A DNA stretch of 64,000 bases from NCBI RefSeq assembly GCF_036588685.1, contig NC_086379.1, positions 73,873,727 through 73,937,726 on the forward strand. Reading direction: 5' to 3'. A model generated the notes under the pieces. That model worked only from the letters and a program-made list of their open reading frames with translations, did no database searches and had not been told where the DNA came from. Every line of letters starts with the position of its first letter. The stretch's first letter is position 1. Below are positions 46,630 to 57,260 of the stretch, piece after piece. This stretch comes from Mytilus trossulus (taxonomy: Eukaryota > Mollusca > Bivalvia > Mytilida > Mytilidae). The position numbers and the translations under genes are program-made.

Positions 46630-48324
46630 TAAAACAAAAGTCTTATAAGTCATTCTCTAGTGGATCATAAGAAATTCTGAAAAGGCAATACATCTTTGCT
46701 TTGGTATTCCGAAATCATTTCATTGCATAAAAAACCTTTGATTATGCTCATGTCTTAAAAATATCTATTTTTAAACGCTATTATTAACTTGTTGTTATTG
46801 AATAATACGAGAACAGAGGCGAAAACAAAATCTATTTTTGAATATCAAGGTTTACTGTCAAGGTCATAGTAAATAAATAAGTAATACGCAATTTAAAATA
46901 TCCTCTAAAAATATTAACTTTTTTATTACTTTTGGTAACTCCTAGCTTTTTTTTTAATTACGTTTAAATGAAGTGAGAAATAAATTATATTTAATGCTCA
47001 TCAAATCGACCTGAAGTTTTGATTAGTTTAGCCGAGTAATATCTTTAATTTTCATTGCAAAATCTTTCTTAGGGGACTAAGTCGTTAGAATCATTGGTCA
47101 TGGATAAATATTTTGGTTGAATACTTAAGAAGCTTGAAGAGATTACTTTTTAGTGCTTTTCAAAGGAAATGAGAAAGTTGTAAAACTGATATGAAACAAA
47201 TAAGAATAATACATTTTTTTTGGGCACAATTTAATACTATTTTAAAAGTATTCACATCTTATTGTTAAAATCCTCACATAAATTGATTTAACATTAATAA
47301 AATTGATATTTGCTTTGATTTCCAAGATCTGAGATATTTGACATATATTGGGTAAATTATACCATAGCTGCTCATGGCTACAAATAAAAGATTCTAGTTC
47401 TAAAAAGTTGAATCCACTCTGAATTCTATTGTTAAATTCTTACTCAGACTATTTTCCTTAGCTGTAGGTAGTGGAAAGGTTAGTTCATGTTAAACATTTT
47501 GTAGTTATTTTTTATTTATCTTGTTGGTGATTATAGTTTCAGTACATTGATTTACAGGACATCACATACAATTGTTTCTCACTAAAATGTATCATATATA
47601 TCAATGTGTACATAACGTCCAAACATAATATGCTTTAATGCATTCTTACAATTTGTTTTTACATTTTTCATCTACTTGCATATTCTCAAACTGTAGTTTT
47701 AGAAGACAGTTTAAATGTTCAAAATACAACAGACGGTAGATAAACTGATGAATGAAGCTGTTTCCTGGATAGCTTGCTATGTTGTATGAAACAAATTGCT
47801 GCATAGTTGACCAGCTGTATTGACAATACCATTTATTTATACTAAGCAAATTCTACAAATATATACGGAGAATAACGGTCAAGATACAGTAAACAACAAC
47901 ATATCAATTTTAAGGAATAATCTATGCATTGACAATTGAAGATTTGATGATTTTAAGACACATTTAGATAGGTATAGTTTAGCGAGCAACAATTCTACCA
48001 AAAACATGGACATGACCAATTTACTGTACTTTGATCTTTAGAATTTTTTGGCTGTAAGTAGACTTCCAAATAATTTTAGAAATAACAAGAATGTATCTTT
48101 TTGTACAAAATGAACACGACTTTTTTATTCCTCCAATACCAGAATAGTTGACAGATTGTTTCTTTACACGTGAAGAACATTATTGATTTGTTAGCTATAA
48201 TTTCGTTTGAACTAGCTTTCGGTAACTGCAAATACTTATATGACATGCCTGTCTTTTGTCTTTTTGAAAGTTTTTTGGGGCTTAATGCTTATCTAATGGA
48301 CCAAGACATTTTCAAAATTCAAAA
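46630..48324. other. Stretch without recognised features
   Basis: AT-rich, no supportable gene. The right part may contain heavily decayed upstream sequence of the retroelement at 48325. Confidence 0.35.
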
Positions 48325-49015
48325 TTTGGTGACTATGTTGAACGCATCTATCCCATCAAACCAGAGATAAAGGATACAACAGCTGCAGCTAAGTCTGCCT
48401 GACATCTTGACTTTCATCTAGAAATTCACAATGAGGGTCAGTTGAAAACAAACCTTTACGAAAAACGAGATGATTTCAGTAGCACCTATATATATAGCTA
48501 CATACGGATTATATATCTCCCAATTGACACGATATTCCCGAACTTGTATTGCCTATTATGATTGCTGCTCACGAGGAAGCTATTAAACCAATAGTGCCAA
48601 ATGGTGAAGTTGAAATCATTCCTTTGTAATTTTACGAACGCCATCACGAGTTGGTTGACCGTTATGAAATAACCGTTTCACAGATGACATCGGATCTGTT
48701 TCTAACGTCGTTACTACAATTCCCTTTCCTTTTCATGCATGTGATGACTTACCAAATTAGACTATTTACCCGGTTTGTCATAGCACGACCAACACGACGG
48801 GTGCCACATGTGGAACAGGATATGATTACCCTTTCGGAGCACCTGAGATCACCCCAGTGTTAAGAAGGTTCGTTTTGCTCAGTCTTTAGTTTTCTATGTT
48901 GTGTCTTGTATCCTATTTGTTCGTTTGTCTTTTTCATTTTTAGCCATGGCGTTGTCAGTTTTTTTCTCGATTTATGAGTTTGACTATTCCTCTGGTATCG
49001 TTCGCCCTCTTTTTA
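48325..49015 (+). pseudogene. Decayed reverse-transcriptase C-terminus and 3' tail
   Basis: In one frame KFGDYVERIYPIKPEIKDTT is followed, past one stop, by HLDFHLEIHNEGQLKTNLYE and KRDDFS, aligning with FLDLDIYITNGKLNTKIYDK and RDDFSF of the frame at 60373-61023. Further on GVYISQ-like and LVDRYEITVSQMTSD fragments appear in other frames, then the 3' tail with ACACGACGGGTGCCACATGT and TAGCCATGGCGTTGTCAGTT. Several frameshifts and stops; long dead. Confidence 0.7.
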
Positions 49016-49604
49016 ACGGTTTTGTGGATCTTAATATAGTGCTATTAAACCAATGCCCTATTTTAGGTGAAATAGATGTTTTAGCATGTGCATTCTACCT
49101 CCAAAACTAAGCTTCAGTAAAAGAATAGTTGCAATACCGCAAGTTTGTCTGTGGTAACATTTTCTAAAGATCCTCATTGTCTGTTATAATCAATATTGGT
49201 TTCTTATCATTATGACGCACCCATTATCATTCCTTTGGTAGTTTATTTGTTACCTTGATTCGTCTCTATTCATTCGAAAGACTGATGTTGTCTTTTATTA
49301 TTGACATGTTCTCAGTTTCAATACTTTACAACTGCTTATCGTGATCTTCCACAGTAAATTACCAGCATTGACACGTACTTGGTCTTGACATTTACTAAGA
49401 GCAGTTTTTTTCTAACCTGTTTGATTACCAGTATTGCTTCTTGTGTGATCTTTCACGAACAAATACCAGTATTGACGTGTCCATTGTTGGGACAAATACT
49501 TATGACCGTTATGATCTTAACGGTAAACAAATAAAAAAATATCAAAATGAGACAAAATACATCGAAATGAAATACTTCATCTGCTTTGCATACACCAGAC
49601 CTTT
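49016..49604. other. Spacer between opposed retroelement tails
   Basis: No recognisable gene or repeat. Confidence 0.35.
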
Positions 49605-49945
49605 AAAATAAATGGGCAAAAGATACCAGATGGACAATCAAACTCATAGATCGGGGAAAAAAACCTGACAACGCCTGCTAAAAAATAGAAGACAAAAAGA
49701 CCAAAAAATGTACACAAGACACAACATAGTAAACTAAAGACTAAGCAACACGAACCCCATCAAAAATTTGAGTGATCGCATGTGCTCCAGAAGGGTAAGC
49801 ATATTCTGCTCCACATGTGGCACTTGTCGTGTTGCCCATGTTATTACAAACCGAGTAAATAGTCTTATTCTGTCAGTCACATTTATGAAAATGGAATCGG
49901 ATTGTAGATACGACATAAGGAACATATCCGATATCATCTGTTAAC
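49605..49945 (-). mobile_element. Retroelement 3' tail, minus orientation
   Basis: Reverse-complement match to 48640-49010: on the minus strand it encodes ISDMFL, RIRLFTRFV and VPHVEQNMLTL, then CATGGG and the ACACGACAAGTGCCACATGT block. Faces the tail at 48325-49015 across about 590 bp. Its edge coincides with the truncated start of segment D. Confidence 0.65.
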
Positions 49946-50870
49946 CCAAATTGGGAAAATGGTGAAAATGGATGAAATGTCAATTTGAGCCTTTAACAGA
50001 TACACGTTATATTGAACATGTTCGTTTAGTGACATAACTATAATGAATAAACATTTCTAATTAATCAAAATATTAAAAAAAAAATCGAATTTATGACAAA
50101 TACTGTTCGTGTGCATTGTAATTCATGCGTGAAATTATGCGTAGTCAAATAGTCCCGATCCACCTTAAATACAATAGTTGGTCTACAATCAAACAGGATA
50201 TGTTTATTATAGACGTTAGTGTAGATTATTATACCTCAGTATATTTTTTCTATATAAAAAATAATGAAATAGTTGTGCTATTTCATTCCTCAAAACAATT
50301 TGCCAGTCAATAGTTTCAAAGACTATTGCCCCGGTTAATAGTTTCATAATAATATTTCCCGTACTTTTTCATGCTTATTTTTCATTAGATGATAATGATG
50401 TCATTGACTACTCTGCTTGGTTACGTATGCTTTGCAACGTCAAACTCTAATATTGTAAACGGTGGAATCTGTTTGTGTCGATTGTAATATCACTTACATG
50501 CAAGAAGCAATTATAAAAGAGAAAGAAAATCTTCACGGGAATGTTTTAAAGATCTAAAATATAGTACCTCATTCATAATATAGGATCGCTCTTCGTATAT
50601 TAAAAGTGAATTTGCGTTTGGTTTACTTTAGCTAGAATTTATTTTAAGCACGGAAAGTTAAACACAAGTATTTCAAGTCTTGATTAAAATTAATGAAACA
50701 TTCATAAATATAAAACGAATTATAAAAAAAGTATAGTTCATCATGTGCCTGTCAAGTTATGTGACATTTTTTCGTTTCTTAAAGATGATTACTTTTAGAA
50801 AATTAATTATTTTGTATACTAGTATAAAAACACTAAATGGCTGTGTTGTTCAGTATAATAAAACACCAAA

Positions 50871-50998
50871 TGACTGGTTGTGCGGGTAATAGCAAGTGTG
50901 TTGTCCCTTCTCATACCAACTATTGCTCTCGGCTTTGCCTCGAGCAATAGTTGGTATCTTAGGGACAACAAACTTGCTATTACCCTCACACCCAGTCA
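50871..50998. mobile_element. 128-bp near-perfect palindromic element
   Basis: Arms from TGACTGG (50871) to CCAGTCA (50998) pair through GGGTAATAGCAAG, GTTGTCCCT and ATACCAACTATTGCTC. The centre is GGC-TTT-GCC, a three-base loop. Inserted within segment D only. Confidence 0.8.
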
Positions 50999-51064
50999 AT
51001 AGGTGTATACTATAGTAGCACTTAAGCAGTAAGAACTGAAAAATTAACATGGAGTGATAGTATA

Positions 51065-51184
51065 GTTACATAGTGTGCTAGTGACCTAAAATGATATATA
51101 CAGGGTCAGTAAATTCGCTCGAACCCCATATGGAATTTACTGACCCTGTATATATCGTATTAGGTCACTTGTACACTATGTAAC
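51065..51184. mobile_element. 120-bp near-perfect palindromic element
   Basis: GTTACATAGTGTGCTAGTGACCTAA faces TTAGGTCACTTGTACACTATGTAAC (written here only to show the ends), and the inner arms pair through TATATACAGGGTCAGTAAATT. It shares the CTGACCC motif and centre style with the palindrome at 6127-6267. Confidence 0.8.
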
Positions 51185-51471
51185 GAATTTATCTTGCCGA
51201 CTATCTTTATTTGTTGAATTTAGACTCAAGTTGTCTTATTTGCTATCATAACACATCTTCTTATTTCTGTATTAAAGTGTTCAAGTGTTCAAATTTAAGA
51301 ACCTTCACATTATGTAAGGTTATATCATGTTCGCGTGGCAATAATGTTTTACACACAAAATCAAACAGATAAGATTGATTTAAAATAGTTTAATGTATCA
51401 TATTGCTCATACTATTCATGTCACGCACAGGTATATACAAGATTATATCTGCTGTTAACATTCATTGTTAT

Positions 51472-51647
51472 TTCGACCCCTTACAATCCTAATTATTTGG
51501 ATTCTGCTGGTTTGAGTGCTTCTCCAGTTCGGGCTTGTTTCAGAATAACCAGTCTAATGTCCTTCGTAACAAGGGCTGGTTGGACAACACTGGTCAGACT
51601 TGTTGTCCTTACTTGCTCTGCCTTGACCTTTTCCGAACATTTTCATT
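51472..51647 (-). pseudogene. Decayed small-protein exon 2, copy D
   Basis: The least damaged relic: the frame from ATG (51640) is intact for 28 codons (MFGKGQGRASKDNKSDQCCP, then TSPCYEGH) before the TAG at 51554-51556 that B and C share. It aligns with MSGRGQEQASNDNKSAQCNP of gene A. After the stop the homology continues in shifted frames. It has no exon 1 or promoter. Confidence 0.6.
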
Positions 51648-51811
51648 CTGTAAAAACGGAGACAGATGTATATCACACCTTAAAACCTGAGATCACTCTA
51701 ATTTTTTGGTGGAGTTCCTGTGTATCTGTCTTGAGTATTCTTGTTGTGTTTTGTGAACAGTTGTTTATCTGTTGCTTTTATTTTCTTTTTTTAAGCCGTG
51801 GCTTAAATATA

Positions 51812-51945
51812 AAAAATAAGATGTGGTATGATTGCAAATGAGACAACTATTCACAAAAGACCAAAATGACACAAACATTAACAACTATAGGTAACCGTAC
51901 GGCCTTTAACAATGAGCAAAGCCCATACCGCATAGTCAGCTGTTA
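51812..51945 (-). repeat. Repeat R4, minus orientation, inserted in segment D
   Basis: AAGATGTGGTATGATTGCAA through GGCCTTTAACAATGAGCAAA to ACCGCATAGTCAGCTG. Absent at the same position in B and C. TTAAA borders both sides, a possible short target duplication. Confidence 0.65.
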
Positions 51946-52704
51946 AAGTTTATTTTTGTTTTATAAGTATGAATTTCACTCAGGTATATTTCGCCTCTCA
52001 TTTCATTAGAATATTGTGACTTGGATGGACAGTTGTCACTTTGGTACTCATACCATATCTTCTTATAACTTAGTACTCACAACTATATAAATAGCAGAGG
52101 ATAGAAATGAGTGGCTTTGCCACTTAAATCAAAAGGAGGTTCAAATCTTAGCATCCGTTCTAGCTTCTAACCATCAATATAAATGCAGTTCAACAGACAA
52201 TGGACATTCAGTTGTTCGATTAAATAAAATCTTCATTGCTTGCATTGCTGCAAACCAAGTTAACATGCTAATTTGTTTTAAAGGTAAGAACAAAAATACC
52301 GATCTCCAAAGTAAATTAGAAAGGGGTGTCCTTTAAAGATAACAAAACCAAAGGTTTCACTATACCAACCAATGCAACGACGCAAAAACAACTGTAACAT
52401 ACCTCATCTAGTACAGGCATTTTCAGAAACTATAGAAGTAACAAAGAAATGTTAACCTCTATTGATTTGTTGGGTTTTTAATTAATATTTTGTAAAAAGT
52501 TAATATTAATTTAGTTTCAAGTTACAATTAATAATGTCACAATAAACTTAAATAAACCACATGTTGCGCTTGTCGATCGCGTAGAATCCTTAATATATAG
52601 TTGGGTAAAATGATTTTAAAATTGTGTTATTTGTAATTATCCTCTTTTTCTTTGTATCATTTCCCAGTGTTATTGCCCTAAATTCTTCCAAAGAAAATAA
52701 GTCT

Positions 52705-52975
52705 TAACACCCGATGCAACTGAGGTTATCCTATTAAATAGATCTTATGTTAGTGATGTTACGTTGTTCAATAGAGGGTATGGTATACTATGTTAACACA
52801 TGTTAGGGGGTTATTCTATTGAAATAGAGCAACACAGTAGTATAACCATGCTAGTATATGGTATGAGGTTATCTTATTCAAGTAAAATAACACAGCAATG
52901 ATACACATTTTGCAGATGGTATGGAGTTATACTATTCTAATAGGGTAAAACGGTACAACTATGTTGAAGCCAATA
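52705..52975. repeat. Diverged ~60-70-bp tandem repeat
   Basis: Three or four weak units with GGTTAT-CTATT-AATAGAGCAACACAG, GTATGGTATA and variants. It marks the right border of segment D. Confidence 0.45.
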
Positions 52976-54465
52976 TTTTTTTTTTATCCTAAATCCGGAA
53001 ATTAAAACTGCGGCCTAACCACCATATACCATGAGACTAACACTTTATTTGATTTATTATTGTTGACCTTATAAATTATAGATTATAAAGATGGTATGTT
53101 TGATTGAACTTCCAGATATACAGCCGAGACCGCATTCGAATAACAATTGTAGATAAAAAGCATAAGACAATATCGAAAATGATTATTTTTTATATAAAGA
53201 AGCATCCCTCTGAAATCACCAAATTATGGAAAGTGTGCAATAAAATTACTTAGATTAGTTCACAATAATTTATTCAAAGTAAAAAAGATATGCACTGTTC
53301 CCTAATATAATGATATAACAGAAGTACTAATAACCATCATATCCTATAAGTACGGTATAAAAGCTTAAAATATTAATAACAAAGTGTATTTTCCAATCAA
53401 AATTCAAGGTGGCTATAGTGACAAAACTAAATCGGTGACCCCCATTTTTTTCATCGTATATTGTTCCTGAAATCATGAAATACCTTCACACAAAATTATT
53501 AGGGGGAAATCACTACTCAGTAGAACTGAACGGGCTGTTCGGTCTTTAAAAGCTTTTTCAAAGTTTAGGACTACTTTATCATAGGAAAGGATTTATGTGG
53601 ATGAAAATATACCAGAGATAAACTTAGAGACCTTGGAAAATAGTTTTATTCCCAGCATTTTCATCGAAGGAGCATTTAGTGTTTCTAAACTAAATAATAA
53701 TCTCGAGCTGATCTATTAAAGGATGAAGCGGCGCCGGACAGCTTTCTCTATGGAAATTCTCGTCACAAAATCAGAACACTAATTTCATATCATTGTATGT
53801 CAGTAATGACAGTATATCGGAAGTATCTCTCTAAGCAAGTAGAAACTTTCAGCGACAATTAAGTTGTTGTCTCTTTCAGATTATCATGAGTTACCTGCCG
53901 AAACAGTCAGGTTGTTGAATAATATACTTATGTCGAACCCCGGAACACACAGTTTTTATTTTTTTTTGTATATGTTTCTTGCTTTTTGCTTTTTATCTGA
54001 AGCCGAGACTATATTATAACGTGCAGTAGTCTCAGTCTGAAACTGAGGCGAGATGACTCATCGTTGCACACACCTTCACATAGAAGACCTTCAAGTTGAA
54101 CCATATGTAAAAGACAAAGAAATAGCTCAAACAACATTTAAAGAGGACACAACATGCCTAATATATACACTCAGTAATGATGAAACTCAAACATACTTAC
54201 ACAAATCTAACAATTACTTAATCTAATGTGACTCAAGTTATCTTTAACCCCCCTTTATAGAGGAACCATATTTTCATATGTAGAACAGGTGCTCTCTTTA
54301 TAAATACATGTAGTACTGCTTCTTCCTTTATCATTGGGCATCTAACCATAGTTACGTCATGCTCAGCTCTGCCCCAAGTGCTCTCTACTTTACTATCCAC
54401 ACCTATATGTGTCCACACTTGTAAAAAAAAAAATCGGAAAAAATTCATTTCTATTCGGAACTTAC
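52976..54465. other. Mostly unrecognised stretch with a MITE fragment
   Basis: At 53404-53560 AAGGTGGCTATAGTGACAAA followed by CGGTGACCCCCATTTTTTTC resembles part of the AAGGTGGC element at 12004-12597. The rest shows no supportable gene. Confidence 0.35.
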
Positions 54466-54493
54466 CACGATGTTGATGAAGAGGCGCCGCCAT
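54466..54493 (-). CDS. Possible first coding exon (MAAPLHQHR-)
   Basis: On the minus strand ATGGCGGCGCCTCTTCATCA leads to a strong donor, CGTG|GTAAGT, after 28 bp. A GC-rich ATGGCGGCG start in AT-rich DNA immediately before a consensus donor is typical of animal first exons. No matching second exon was identified downstream (lower coordinates), and no family can be named from nine residues. Reading straight through the donor gives an 86-codon frame (54233-54493), a less likely alternative. Confidence 0.3.
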
Positions 54494-55272
54494 TATCCTT
54501 GGAACGCATTGTAGGTTTTACCTGAGACTATATGTGTTATAGTAGTCTCAGGTTTTACAAAACATTTTTAATCTGTCCTATTCTGAAGATAAATTCCACA
54601 TTTATAGGTATGGAACTTTTACAAGAAATACAAGTACAGGAGTAATACGGGGTTTCACTATTATATATAGATACTAGCTAGTGGAGAAGAAGAAAAAAAA
54701 ATGTATAGAAAATCAGATCTATTTTGAAGTTTTGCCCCCTAAAATTTATTTTTCAGTTTTTAACTGTGACCATGATAAGCTATAGTTTAAAAATCAGTTG
54801 GAAAATGGAGCAGTATGACAAGATGTATTATTTTTTACTGAAATTTGAAGAAAATCCTGTAAACCTGTTTTGGAGTTATTCCCCCTGAAATAATATAAAT
54901 TTGTATTTTTTTTGTTTTTTCCATGAAAAAATAGGAGCTCAGGTAAAAATTAAACATTTAAAGAGGTTCAATAACAAGATACATATATCCTAAAAATTAG
55001 TGTATATATTTGGTCCCTGTGTAAACATCACTGCGGATCTAGAAACTTTCATAAGTGGGGCCCACTGACTGCCAGCCCCAGTCACGCTTCAGTGATTCTC
55101 TTTATAAGCAACCAAATTTTTTCCCAAAAAGGGTCCCCCTCCCCCCCAATCGCCTCTGAACATATAAATGTTTAGCCAAACAGAAGTTCCACTGGAAACT
55201 TTGTTTTAAACTGTCATAATATCTATACCTGTAGGAATAAATATTCTATCCCTGGCATTTATTCCAATCCGT

Positions 55273-55307
55273 GAAAAATGTGTTCCGATAATCGGAACAC
55301 ATTTTTC
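55273..55307. repeat. 35-bp palindrome
   Basis: GAAAAATGTGTTCCGAT, one spacer base, then the exact reverse complement (17-bp arms). Could be a small hairpin or a dyad-symmetric binding site. Confidence 0.75.
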
Positions 55308-55344
55308 ATGTGTTTTGCTGTAATTTTGAAAACATATTTTGAAT

Positions 55345-55470
55345 ATATCCATTTAAAGAGAATATATGGCATACCAATGAGACAACTCTACACATTAAGT
55401 GACACAGAAATTAACAACTATAGGTCACTAACACTGTACGGCCTTCAACAATAAGCAAAGTCTTTAAAAT
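55345..55470 (-). repeat. Repeat R4 fragment, minus orientation
   Basis: ACCAATGAGACAACTCTACA, AACTATAGGTCACTAACACT and GTACGGCCTTCAACAATAAG match the R4 family. Confidence 0.6.
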
Positions 55471-56909
55471 TGTTTTGTCTGTTTTTGATTACCATATTTG
55501 TATCTTCTCCCTCTTTTTACATCCTGCAATGAATATCATGATTCTTAATGCTTAATTTCTTTCCTTCCATATTTAAATAAGGAGACAACTATCCACGAGA
55601 GTTCAGATGAAGGGGATGTTAAACCATATACTGTACATGTTGCCTTCAGTTTTGAGAAAAACTTATACATACATGCAATGTGAAAGAGAAAACTTGTGAT
55701 CTGAACTGTAATATACAGTTTGACAACCATTTAAAAAATCTGGTTTTATGTTATTATATAAAACATACTAACATGTTAAATGACAGGGACTTGTAAAACA
55801 ATAAAGGGGCACTAGCTACATGTATCAAATTCATGTTCAACGCTTCTAATCAAATTCTCATATTTGATTTATAACAATGTAAAACATTTATCCAAACTAT
55901 TATAAGGCTAAAGAAAACAATAAACAAGGCACAGGCATGAAAATACGTAGCTTTATTTCGTGTACGTGTAATTAAGTCTAGACACCTTCTAATTATTTAT
56001 CTATTTGACATCTATAGCCATCCGATGACCATATAAGCGATGTAAACATAAATATATATATATAATGATAAATAAATTAGTAAACAGGTGCTGTTGAATT
56101 ATTCTAGGTCTATTTAATTGCATATTACAGATAAAAATTGAATGTTTATTATCGATTTTACCTGTATTAGAATTTTTATTTGTGGATTGAATCAGTCAAT
56201 CAAATGATTTACTTTTGTTTCACTTTTAATGTTGACATTCTCTTCCTTTAAATAACTTTACACATACAATTAATGTGTTATCCATCTCAAGCTAAGGGGT
56301 TAAATTAAAGTTCATATGAATACAATGAGATAGAATTATTCACTTGCAAGTGAATAATTCATAATCAATTTTTTTGTTGTTGCTTATTTTGACAAAATTG
56401 AACCTATAATATTGGGTACTAAAAAGGAATTATTATTTCACTATTTGTATTTCATTACTGATTAAGTCAAGAAAAATAATATATTAGGTGTTTCATATAT
56501 CTTGTGTAGCTAGTGTCCCTTTAAATGAGTGATATGAGTAAATATATAAGTTACAGTAATCCTGTACATTGAACAATATATAGTTCTGTCACCATTCATA
56601 CATTTGACTGATGAAAAACTTCAGTGAATGATCCCAAAATAAATAATAGGTTTGTTTGCCCAAACGCTACCTACCCAGAAAAAAGCTGCCTACTCAAATT
56701 CTTTTATTGTCCTAATTTGAAGAAGTTTTTTTTTAATCAAATAGGCATGAAGACTAATAGACATCTGATACTACAATTTCTTTTAAAAAAGAAAAAAAAA
56801 GAAAATGCCTACCTACCTACCCACTGTCTCAACCTTGGGTAGGGTTTGGGCAAATCAAAATATTTTTAAGTGTGGCCTGATATTAGTTCATAACTATGGG
56901 TCACTAGAT
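55471..56909. other. AT-rich stretch without genes
   Basis: Contains the 28-bp perfect palindrome listed separately. Nothing else recognised. Confidence 0.35.
56333..56360. repeat. 28-bp perfect palindrome
   Basis: GAATTATTCACTTG immediately followed by its exact reverse complement CAAGTGAATAATTC. Confidence 0.8.
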
Positions 56910-57260
56910 ATATAAGAAGATTTTATATGACATGTATGAATGCCAATGAAACAATTCTCCATCCAAGTCACTATTTGTAAATCATTATAGGTCAAAGTAC
57001 AGTCTTCAACATGGAGCCTTGGCTTTTACCAAACAGCAAGCTATAAAGGGCCCCAAAAATGACAAGTGTGAAACCATTCAAATAGAAAAACCAACAGTCT
57101 AATCTATATAAAAACGAAAAGACTTATAAACCTAATCAACAAATGGCAACCACTAAACATCATGTTCCTGACTAATAGGACAGGTGCAAACAAATGCAGC
57201 TGGATTGAACGTCAGAATGTTTTGATAGGTACCAACCTTCACTCTTATCTGAAACAACAG
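56910..57260 (+). repeat. Dispersed repeat R6, copy 3
   Basis: AATGCCAATGAAACAATTCT, TCAACATGGAGCCTTGGCTT and AGCAAGCTATAAAGGGCCCC match 27567-27900 and 33000-33320. Confidence 0.65.

Larger units (their letters stand above)
49946..52700. repeat. Truncated segment D of the small-gene cluster
   Basis: 49946-50220 matches 28655-28930 of B, and 51300-52700 matches 29010-30210 of B and 34220-35420 of C. The gap (50225-51300) holds two palindromic elements. The part that would contain exon 1 and the promoter is missing beyond 52700. Confidence 0.75.
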
